Below the pieces are notes generated by a model that was given only the letters and a program-made list of their open reading frames with translations, did no database searches and was not told the DNA's origin. From the NCBI RefSeq assembly GCF_000023125.1, contig NC_013037.1:3472001-3536000 (forward strand): DNA of 64,000 bases, in the 5' to 3' direction. The stretch is from Dyadobacter fermentans DSM 18053 (GTDB lineage Bacteria > Bacteroidota > Bacteroidia > Cytophagales > Spirosomataceae). Below are positions 1 to 6,140 of the stretch, piece after piece; within the stretch, counting starts at the first letter, position 1; the number at the start of each line of letters is the position of its first letter. The position numbers and the translations under genes were made by a program.

Positions 1-2
1 AG

Positions 3-566
3 GTGGAAGGAAACGGTCAGGGGAAAACGGTGATGGGTGAAGTCATTATCAAGAAAAAATTCTCCATTGCGGCCGGCATTACGTGGCTGAAAGTGAAACC
101 GGCCGAGTTCTTTACCGAAACCATCTTCCGCGAGAAGGCCCGCAAGGATTTCAAGGAGACGCATCCCGGACAAGTGCCGCAGATTTTCCAGCTTTATAAT
201 ATTAAAATCGACCAGAGTGTGGTCCAAATGCCGCTTACGCTGGCTTTCCGGAACACAGTCAAAGACGATTGGGCCTATTACGCAAGTATGGGCACGAACA
301 TCCGGCTTTCAACCCGGGAAACTGTTTCTTATGATTGCCGGGGGCCCAAAGATGAGTTTTTCAACCAAAGCTTTTCCAAAAAAGGAGATATCTCGCCGAT
401 CACGTCGATGAACTTCGCTGTGGGGATCGAAAAGAGCTGGCACCCGATCGTGGTGCAGGCCGAAGGGTATTGGGTCAACTACTTCAAACCGATTACGCCG
501 TTCAGGCACAGCGCCGGTCCGGGCTTGAGAGTTAAGCTTTTGTACCAGATAGGCCGTCAATTGTAG
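3..566 (+). CDS. Hypothetical protein, 5'-truncated by the window edge
   Basis: The frame is open to the first base of the window, so the start lies upstream and only about 187 C-terminal residues are seen. I do not recognise the family. The C-terminal half has alternating polar and aromatic stretches (for example VVQAEGYWVNYFKP), which would suit beta strands of an envelope protein, but that is only an impression. The final residue is Leu, so it lacks the terminal Phe typical of outer-membrane barrels. A strong hairpin terminator begins 15 bases after the stop, so this is the last gene of its transcript. Confidence 0.5.
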   Translation: MEGNGQGKTVMGEVIIKKKFSIAAGITWLKVKPAEFFTETIFREKARKDFKETHPGQVPQIFQLYNIKIDQSVVQMPLTLAFRNTVKDDWAYYASMGTNIRLSTRETVSYDCRGPKDEFFNQSFSKKGDISPITSMNFAVGIEKSWHPIVVQAEGYWVNYFKPITPFRHSAGPGLRVKLLYQIGRQL

Positions 567-581
567 CTTTTACATATGAAG

Positions 582-626
582 TTTCGCGGGCAGGTTATTG
601 AAACTTGTCCGCGAAATTTTATTTTT
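582..626 (+). terminator. Rho-independent terminator
   Basis: A 15-bp stem (582-596 with 602-616, including two G-U pairs) closes a 5-nt loop and is followed by TTTTATTTTT. It ends transcription of the truncated first gene. It also argues against the ATG at 576 as the start of the next gene. Confidence 0.85.
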
Positions 627-656
627 GGCCTTTATTTATCCCCTATTGACGAGCTT

Positions 657-1541
657 TTGAAATTCGCTGCCATAGATATCGGTTCCAATGGTGCCCGCAT
701 GCAGATCTCATCCGTGTTGCATGACGACGGCATTTCCCGCTTCAAGAAGGTCGAATATGTGCGGTTTCCGCTTCGCCTCGGACATGATGTTTTCACCCAG
801 GGACGCATTACGCCCCAAAGCGAAGACCGCATGATGAAACTGATGCTGGCCTACCAGCTGCTGATGGAACTCCACGAAGTAGATGACTACATGGCCTGCT
901 CCACGTCCGCCATGCGCGAAGCCGCTAACGGCCAGGAGGTGCGCGACCACATCGAGCAGCGCACCGGCATCCACATTCAAATCATCGACGGGCAAAAAGA
1001 AGCCGAACTGGTGAACAATGTGGTGGTGAAGTCGCTGAGCGACGGCCAGTACATCCACATCGACGTGGGTGGCGGCAGTACCGAGCTGAACCTTTATCAG
1101 GACCGGCAGAAAATCACGGCCAAATCTTTCAAACTGGGCTCCGTGCGGCTTCTGGAAGGGAAAGAGTCCAAAAATGCGTGGCTGAAAATAAAGGAATGGA
1201 TTAACCAGAACGTGGATTACAGCCGGCCGATCCAGGCAGTTGGCACGGGCGGTAACATCAACAAGCTGTTCGATCTGTCTTCCAAACTCACCGAAAGCTC
1301 CACGAGCCTCGAAGAAATTCAGCGAATGCGCGATTACATTGATCAGTTTTCGCTAGCCGACCGGATTAATAAGCTGCAACTCAACCCCGATCGAGCGGAC
1401 GTAATTGTGCCCGCCGGTGATATCTATACTTCCGCCATGCGCTGGGCCGGTGCGGACGTCATTCACGTGCCTGACGTGGGCTTGAAAGACGGAATGCTAC
1501 AACTGCTCTACGAACGTGCATGCCGCAAAAAAAAGGCCTGA
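657..1541 (+). CDS. Ppx/GppA family phosphatase (exopolyphosphatase / pppGpp phosphatase)
   Basis: This is a member of the ASKHA-fold Ppx/GppA family, which hydrolyses polyphosphate or pppGpp in the cytoplasm. The N-terminal phosphate-1 motif AAIDIGSNGARMQ lies at residues 4-16 and the phosphate-2 motif HIDVGGGSTELN near residue 135. At 294 aa it corresponds to the catalytic two-domain core and lacks the C-terminal HD-like extension of long Ppx proteins. I chose TTG at 657 because family homology begins right there, and because the in-frame ATG at 576 would place the upstream terminator hairpin inside the gene. The stop codon lies inside a second terminator hairpin. Which of the two substrates it uses cannot be told from sequence. 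Confidence 0.88.
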   Translation: MKFAAIDIGSNGARMQISSVLHDDGISRFKKVEYVRFPLRLGHDVFTQGRITPQSEDRMMKLMLAYQLLMELHEVDDYMACSTSAMREAANGQEVRDHIEQRTGIHIQIIDGQKEAELVNNVVVKSLSDGQYIHIDVGGGSTELNLYQDRQKITAKSFKLGSVRLLEGKESKNAWLKIKEWINQNVDYSRPIQAVGTGGNINKLFDLSSKLTESSTSLEEIQRMRDYIDQFSLADRINKLQLNPDRADVIVPAGDIYTSAMRWAGADVIHVPDVGLKDGMLQLLYERACRKKKA

Positions 1542-1554
1542 AACCAGGCCTTTT
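1531..1554. terminator. Bidirectional terminator overlapping the ppx stop codon
   Basis: A perfect 10-bp stem, AAAAGGCCTG with CAGGCCTTTT, encloses a 4-nt loop. Read on the minus strand it is followed by eight T residues, so it should terminate the SxtJ operon strongly. Read on the plus strand it ends the Ppx gene, whose TGA (1539-1541) is inside the stem-loop. Confidence 0.85.
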
Positions 1555-1577
1555 ACATTAATCTTAATTTCCGGCGA

Positions 1578-1940
1578 TTACCACACCTGTTCCAGGTCCT
1601 TGGCCGAATATTTATGGTTACGCTCCGTAAAAACGGTGTCTGTGTCTTCCTTTTTCAGGTGAAGCGGGTTCTTTTTAGTCAACCGGGCGATTGCCGCTAC
1701 CGGGAACAAAACGATAAAGAACACTGCCGAAAGGAGAATCTTCCCGTTGATCGCACCCAGCACTTCTGCGAGCTTATACCAAAGCTTCACTATCAAATCG
1801 CCGAAAACCGGGATTGCGATGCTTAAAACGCCGATTACCGCCGCGGCGATCAGGAAATATTCGGATTTGAAGATAAAATACAGCACTACCAGCCCTGTGA
1901 CGATCACAAGCTGCGCTTTGACTTTGTCGGATTCACTCAT
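1578..1940 (-). CDS. SxtJ-like integral membrane protein
   Basis: This is a 120-aa protein with about three hydrophobic segments (roughly residues 9-23, 26-48 and 66-86) and a charged C-terminal tail. It fits the SxtJ membrane family by size, topology and context, a family named after a gene of unknown function in cyanobacterial saxitoxin clusters. It is the last gene of a minus-strand operon: carbamoyltransferase, SGNH hydrolase, DUF5989 protein, then this one. In other genomes SxtJ and DUF5989 proteins accompany such carbamoyltransferases, so a role in the membrane complex that modifies an envelope or secreted molecule is a reasonable inference. No catalytic motif is visible. Confidence 0.7.
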   Translation of the reverse strand: MSESDKVKAQLVIVTGLVVLYFIFKSEYFLIAAAVIGVLSIAIPVFGDLIVKLWYKLAEVLGAINGKILLSAVFFIVLFPVAAIARLTKKNPLHLKKEDTDTVFTERNHKYSAKDLEQVW

Positions 1941-1962
1941 CTTGATATAGTAATATTTTACC

Positions 1963-1986
1963 GGCGGCAGGGGGTTCCCTGCCGCC
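1963..1986 (-). promoter_or_regulatory. Perfect GC-rich hairpin between the DUF5989 and SxtJ genes
   Basis: A 10-bp perfect stem (GGCGGCAGGG with CCCTGCCGCC) and a 4-nt loop lie 22 nt before the SxtJ start. No T-run follows on the minus strand, so it is not a classic terminator. It may protect or process the polycistronic mRNA, or modulate SxtJ translation. Confidence 0.5.
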
Positions 1987-2038
1987 GAGCGAAGGTTTCA
2001 GTATTGAATTGGATAGATCTGCGTTGTGCTGAAAAAAA

Positions 2039-2188
2039 TCAGAACAATGTGTAAATGAAAGGCGCCACAGCCGAACCTCCACCGATCACAATCAACACAC
2101 CAATCAGGAGCAGAACGATGATCACAGGAGCAAGCCACCACTTTTTGCGCTCCTTCATAAATGCAAATAAATCTGTTAAAAAATCCAT
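2039..2188 (-). CDS. DUF5989 (SxtK-like) small membrane protein, 49 aa
   Basis: A short gene on the minus strand encodes 49 residues. It begins MDFLTDLFAFMKERKKWWLA, has one strongly hydrophobic helix (about residues 20-36) with a GGGSA turn, and ends FIYTLF. The pattern FLxxLFxFMKERKKWWLAP followed by a single membrane helix ending GGGSAVAPFIYTLF is that of DUF5989 proteins, which include the SxtK protein of saxitoxin clusters. It sits 74 nt after the SGNH hydrolase and 98 nt before the SxtJ-like gene, on the same strand. The function of the family is unknown. Size, motif and neighbours agree, so I regard it as real despite its length. Confidence 0.85.
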   Translation of the reverse strand: MDFLTDLFAFMKERKKWWLAPVIIVLLLIGVLIVIGGGSAVAPFIYTLF

Positions 2189-2262
2189 TCGTGATAGTGT
2201 TTAGAAAACCAAATGTAAAAACTTAATTGCTTTTAATATACAATCGGTACATTAATAATGAG

Positions 2263-3384
2263 TTATCGTTGCTTCATCGCCTCGTAGAGCCTGTCGGCGA
2301 TCAGCTGGTTGAGGGCGGCGCTTCCGTGGCCGTCATTTTTACCCACAATCCGCTCTTTTTCAGGAATTTTCACAACTCCGTCGTTGATCCCCACGACTGT
2401 TACGTTATTTGAACGCAAATATTGCTCGACGGGCTTGGTATATCCCGCACTTTTGTCCACCTGGAAAAGGAACGGGATGAATACCGCGTACATTTCGGCC
2501 TGGGTGCTGTCGCGGTAGGCGAGCATGCCGGAAAGGTCTCTCAGGTGCGCATTCAGGACCGTAGTATCGGTGTAGGCGGTTTGTACAAATTTCTCGAACG
2601 TGCTGAACCCGGTATGCGGCAACTGCCAGTAGATGAAGTTGGGCAGGTAAAAACGCTTTACGATGGTGGCCATCGGTCCGTTCAGGTCGGCGTAGGGTTC
2701 TGCGCCTGTCAGCGTCAAACCTTTTTCGCGGCCTACTTTCTCGATGTCGTTGGGAAAGTATTCCAGAATGATAATGTCCGGCTTAACTGGAAAATCCTTC
2801 AATCGGCGAACCTCGTCACGGGTGTCCGCGCCCGACATTCCCAGGTTGTAGATCGTGTATTTGTCTGCTCCGAGCTTCGCTTCCAGGATGTTGGAGAAAC
2901 GTTCGTTGATATCTTCCAGGCCGTGTCCGGCGGCAAACGAATCACCGATTACCAGCACCTTCTTTTTGCCCGGCTCGTTCTGGATTTCCTTGTCGTGATA
3001 CCCGAGCGCATTCACCGGCTTCCAGTACTTTTCCCACCAGATCTGCGACGCTTTAGATAGCACGCCTTCGTGGCTTTGCGGCACGTACATGAAAATAATT
3101 TCTATTAAAATCAGCACGACCACCAGCGGGGTAATGACAGTCACAATATTGGCTACCAGCCCTTTGGCTTTACTCTTAACCACACCATAATAGAAGATGC
3201 GGAGAATTTCGATCACAAACAGCAGCCAGAATGCCAGCTTGGCCAGGCGAACGTGCCAGCTATCGGCCTGCGGATAGCCTGGGTATTCAAATTTAATATG
3301 AAACTTATCCGGGTAAAACAAAAACACAAACAGCAGTCCCAGAAACAGGATGCGGATTATGCTTGTAACAATTTTAGATGCCAT
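2263..3384 (-). CDS. Membrane-anchored SGNH/GDSL hydrolase-like protein
   Basis: The 373-aa protein starts with three predicted membrane helices (about residues 7-24, 48-66 and 78-100), followed by a periplasmic domain. That domain opens with block I VLVIGDSFAAGHG, nucleophile Ser149, and closes with the Asp351-x-His353 pair in NDGH. It is therefore an SGNH-type esterase or acyltransferase-like enzyme facing outward. The gene starts 30 nt after the carbamoyltransferase stop and is followed by the DUF5989 and SxtJ genes. The context suggests that it acts on the same molecule that is carbamoylated, perhaps adding or removing an acyl group. The substrate is unknown. Confidence 0.82.
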   Translation of the reverse strand: MASKIVTSIIRILFLGLLFVFLFYPDKFHIKFEYPGYPQADSWHVRLAKLAFWLLFVIEILRIFYYGVVKSKAKGLVANIVTVITPLVVVLILIEIIFMYVPQSHEGVLSKASQIWWEKYWKPVNALGYHDKEIQNEPGKKKVLVIGDSFAAGHGLEDINERFSNILEAKLGADKYTIYNLGMSGADTRDEVRRLKDFPVKPDIIILEYFPNDIEKVGREKGLTLTGAEPYADLNGPMATIVKRFYLPNFIYWQLPHTGFSTFEKFVQTAYTDTTVLNAHLRDLSGMLAYRDSTQAEMYAVFIPFLFQVDKSAGYTKPVEQYLRSNNVTVVGINDGVVKIPEKERIVGKNDGHGSAALNQLIADRLYEAMKQR

Positions 3385-3414
3385 TACTTTGAGTGCTCAA
3401 TGAATAGAGAGGGG

Positions 3415-5280
3415 TTAATCGAGAACGAATTCTTCCTTCCAGTTATCTTTTTCCAGCCATTCCGGCTGCTGTTTTTTGTCAAAAATATAGTTACCAACCA
3501 CGAGGTAATCCATTTCGGTGCGCATGAAGCAACGATAGGCGTCGTTTGGCGTACAAACTATCGGTTCCCCACGTACGTTGAAGCTCGTATTAACGATCAC
3601 CGCGTAGCCCGTCATCGATTTAAAGGTATCGATCAGCTCATAATAGCGTGGATTGGTTTCCTTGTGGACCGTTTGGATACGCGCCGAATAGTCAATGTGC
3701 GTGATCGAAGGCAGGTCGGAGCGCTCGAAATAGAGTTTTTCGCGCAAATCCAGCGAGCCGTAGTTCGCAGGGACCGGCTTTCTGCGGCCTTCCGCCACCG
3801 GGTGAACGAGCAGCATGTAAGGAGAAATACCCTCATAATCAAAGTAATCGGAGCAATCCTCGGCTAGTACCGACGGTGCAAACGGCCGGAACGACTCGCG
3901 GTATTTGATCTTAAGGTTCAGCTTTTTCTGCATTTCGGCATTCCGAGGATCGCCCAAAATGCTTCGTCCGCCCAATGCGCGCGGCCCGAATTCCATCCGG
4001 CCTTGCACCCAGCCTACCACATTGCCTTCGGAAAGAAGCCTTGCCGCTTCCTGCGTGAGGTCTTTGAAGTTTTCGTAATGGGTGTAAACGGCCTTATATT
4101 TCTTAGCAGTCAATGCCACATCGAGGTCGGAGAACGTCGGTCCGAGATAGGAACCGCGCATGGCATCGGCCTTCCAGGTGACTGTTCTTTCCTGCCCGTA
4201 ATAGATGTGATAGGCAGCCTGCGCGGCACCTAGCGCCCCACCGGCATCACCGGCAGCAGGCTGAATGAAAATGTCTTTGAAAATGTTCGCTTTTTGCAGC
4301 TTACCGTTTGATACACAGTTCAATGCAACACCACCTGCCATACACAGGTAATCGGCGCCGGTGAGTCGTTTCGCTTCTTTCGCCATTCTCACAACCGCTT
4401 CTTCGGTAATGTTCTGGATGGCGAGGCCGAGGTTACAATGCACGGCTTCGAGCGCATCTTCCGGCCTCCGGGTTTTGAATCCGAACAATGCTTCCCACTT
4501 GTGCTCGTTGACCATTTTCAGACCTGTAGCATAATCGAAATAATCCTGGTTGAGCCAAACCGATCCGTCTTCTTTCAGATCGATGAGCTCTTTGAGAATA
4601 ATATCTTCGTAACGTTTAATATCCGGTGATGTTGGGTTACCATACGGTGCAAGCCCCATCAGTTTGTATTCGCCTGAGTTCACACGGAAGCCCAGGAAGT
4701 AGGTAAATGCGGAATAAAGCAACCCGAGTGAATGCGGGAAGCGAAGTTCTTTGAGAATGCTGATATCTTTTCCTTCACCGAGGCAGATCGAAGCCGTGGC
4801 CCATTCGCCCACGCCGTCGATGGTAAGGATCGCCGATTTTTCGTACGGGGACGGGTAGTAGGCGCTGGCTGCGTGCGAAAGGTGGTGCTCAGGAAAGAGC
4901 ATCTTCACTTTTTTCTTCTTTTTGTCGTAGCCCAGCTTTTCCAGCTCTTCGTTAATGAGCCTTTTGAGGAACATTTTTTCTTTGATCCAGACCGGCATCG
5001 CGGTGAGGAACGACCGCACACCCTTAGGTGCGAAGGCATAGTAAGTCTCTAATAATCTTTCAAATTTCAGGAGCGGTTTGTCGTAGAAGACGATCGCATC
5101 AAGCTCATTGATAGACAGCCCGCCATATTCTAGGCAAAAGGCAACTGCATTGGAGGGAAACCCTGGGTCGTGCTTTTTTCGTGTAAAGCGCTCCTCTTGT
5201 GCTGCGGCGACAATTTCGCCATTATCGATTAGAGCCGCAGCCGAGTCGTGATAGAAAGCCGAGATGCCTAAAATTTTCAT
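3415..5280 (-). CDS. Carbamoyltransferase, NodU/CmcH/SxtI family
   Basis: O-carbamoyltransferases of this family use carbamoyl phosphate and ATP to carbamoylate a hydroxyl group on a sugar, antibiotic or toxin. The full-length 621-aa protein has the Kae1-like N-terminal domain (ISAFYHDSAAALIDNG at 6-21), with the metal-binding HHLSHA motif at 132-137, the CMAGGVALNC nucleotide loop, and the C-terminal domain with EFGPRALGGRSIL and SFRPFAPSVL. It heads a minus-strand operon with the SGNH hydrolase, DUF5989 and SxtJ genes. No glycosyltransferase or antibiotic gene is adjacent, so the acceptor cannot be named. A Bacteroidota-like TATCTTGC box lies about 55 nt upstream. Confidence 0.93.
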   Translation of the reverse strand: MKILGISAFYHDSAAALIDNGEIVAAAQEERFTRKKHDPGFPSNAVAFCLEYGGLSINELDAIVFYDKPLLKFERLLETYYAFAPKGVRSFLTAMPVWIKEKMFLKRLINEELEKLGYDKKKKKVKMLFPEHHLSHAASAYYPSPYEKSAILTIDGVGEWATASICLGEGKDISILKELRFPHSLGLLYSAFTYFLGFRVNSGEYKLMGLAPYGNPTSPDIKRYEDIILKELIDLKEDGSVWLNQDYFDYATGLKMVNEHKWEALFGFKTRRPEDALEAVHCNLGLAIQNITEEAVVRMAKEAKRLTGADYLCMAGGVALNCVSNGKLQKANIFKDIFIQPAAGDAGGALGAAQAAYHIYYGQERTVTWKADAMRGSYLGPTFSDLDVALTAKKYKAVYTHYENFKDLTQEAARLLSEGNVVGWVQGRMEFGPRALGGRSILGDPRNAEMQKKLNLKIKYRESFRPFAPSVLAEDCSDYFDYEGISPYMLLVHPVAEGRRKPVPANYGSLDLREKLYFERSDLPSITHIDYSARIQTVHKETNPRYYELIDTFKSMTGYAVIVNTSFNVRGEPIVCTPNDAYRCFMRTEMDYLVVGNYIFDKKQQPEWLEKDNWKEEFVLD

Positions 5281-5611
5281 TAAAACCTGATTAGAATAAT
5301 ACGTACAGTTTCAACCTACACCGTTCAAAAGGCGTGCAAGATAAGCATTTTGGGTAACCCCGCAATCCCGCAACCCGGCCAATTTGCCTTTACAATTTTA
5401 TTAAACGGTTCGAAATCAACCCAATAAACGCGCAGGATAATAAAATCTTAATAGCTCAGCTGCAAATGCCTGCCCTAACCCACTTATTATGAAGAACTTC
5501 GAAAGCGGGAGTATTTCGCTACACAATATTCGTACCGCAAGATAAATTGTACAATTTCATGCGCAGGTCTTGCGAATCCACGCTCACTCTCCGGCCATAC
5601 GCAATCTCGTT
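5281..5611. other. Intergenic gap upstream of the carbamoyltransferase, no gene seen
   Basis: This 331-nt gap separates the carbamoyltransferase start from the thioesterase stop. It is AT-rich and holds no convincing coding frame. The only signal I see is the promoter-like box at 5336-5343 on the minus strand. Confidence 0.5.
5336..5343 (-). promoter_or_regulatory. Candidate -7 box of the carbamoyltransferase operon
   Basis: On the minus strand this reads TATCTTGC, close to the Bacteroidota TAnnTTTG consensus. It would place the transcript start about 50 nt before the ATG. No clear TTTG -33 element was found. Confidence 0.35.
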
Positions 5612-5995
5612 TCAGACGATTTTAGTAGGCTTGTGATGCTCATCCAGAGCCACAAACGTGAAAATCCCGGTCACTGCCTTTTCACGGCTTTCCTCATACA
5701 TTTTCTCCACAAAAATGTCCACACGGACCTTCATACTGGTATTTCCGACGGTTTCTACACGCCCTACCAGCTCAATGATCGTCCCTGCCGGAATGGGGTG
5801 TGTAAAATCGATACGGTCTGATGAAACAGTTACACATCTCAATCTTGAAAAGCGGGTCGCAGCGATGAAAGCGACTTCGTCCATCATCGACAACGCGGTG
5901 CCGCCGAAAAGCGTATCGTAATGGTTGGTGTTATTGGGGAAAACAGTTTTAAAAACGTGGGTTTCCGAAGCGGAGATTCTTTCTTCTAATGTCAA
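5612..5995 (-). CDS. Acyl-CoA thioesterase, hotdog fold (YciA/BACH type)
   Basis: This 127-aa single hotdog domain hydrolyses acyl-CoA thioesters in the cytoplasm. The family signature FPNNTNHYDTLFGGTALSMMDE (residues about 19-40) is present, including the conserved Asn and the Gly-Gly before the helix. It is followed by TVSSDRIDFTHPIPAG, typical of the YciA/acyl-CoA hydrolase group. The length matches YciA. It stands alone, downstream of metE on the same strand but separated from it by a large inverted-repeat array, so it is probably transcribed separately. The chain-length preference cannot be inferred. Confidence 0.88.
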   Translation of the reverse strand: MTLEERISASETHVFKTVFPNNTNHYDTLFGGTALSMMDEVAFIAATRFSRLRCVTVSSDRIDFTHPIPAGTIIELVGRVETVGNTSMKVRVDIFVEKMYEESREKAVTGIFTFVALDEHHKPTKIV

Positions 5996-6030
5996 AATGA
6001 AACGTGTTAGTTGTATTGTTATCGGTTGGC

Positions 6031-6131
6031 TTGGTCAGGTGCGGTCAGGTGCGGTCAAGAGTGGTCGGTATTGTCAGGTATAGTCAGGTAGCTCATGACT
6101 TTCCTGACCACGCTTGACCACACCTGACCAT
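6031..6131. repeat. Intergenic array of 10-bp units forming a long inverted repeat
   Basis: Units of the type GGTCAGGTGC repeat at a 10-bp period from 6033, diverge toward the centre, and reappear as the reverse complement up to 6130. The best pair of arms, 6043-6066 and 6106-6129, match at 22 of 24 positions around a 39-nt loop. It lies 10 nt past the metE stop and 36 nt before the thioesterase start. It could stabilise or terminate the metE transcript, although no T-run follows. Confidence 0.8.
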
Positions 6132-6140
6132 TCCTTGTCG

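Noticed and set aside
576..656. ATG at 576 as the start of the Ppx/GppA gene
   Set aside because: It would include a full terminator hairpin with T-run, and family homology begins only at TTG 657.
6031..6131. CRISPR array
   Set aside because: Units are about 10 bp, contiguous and without spacers, and no cas gene is present. The same holds for the arrays at 37791 and 54615.
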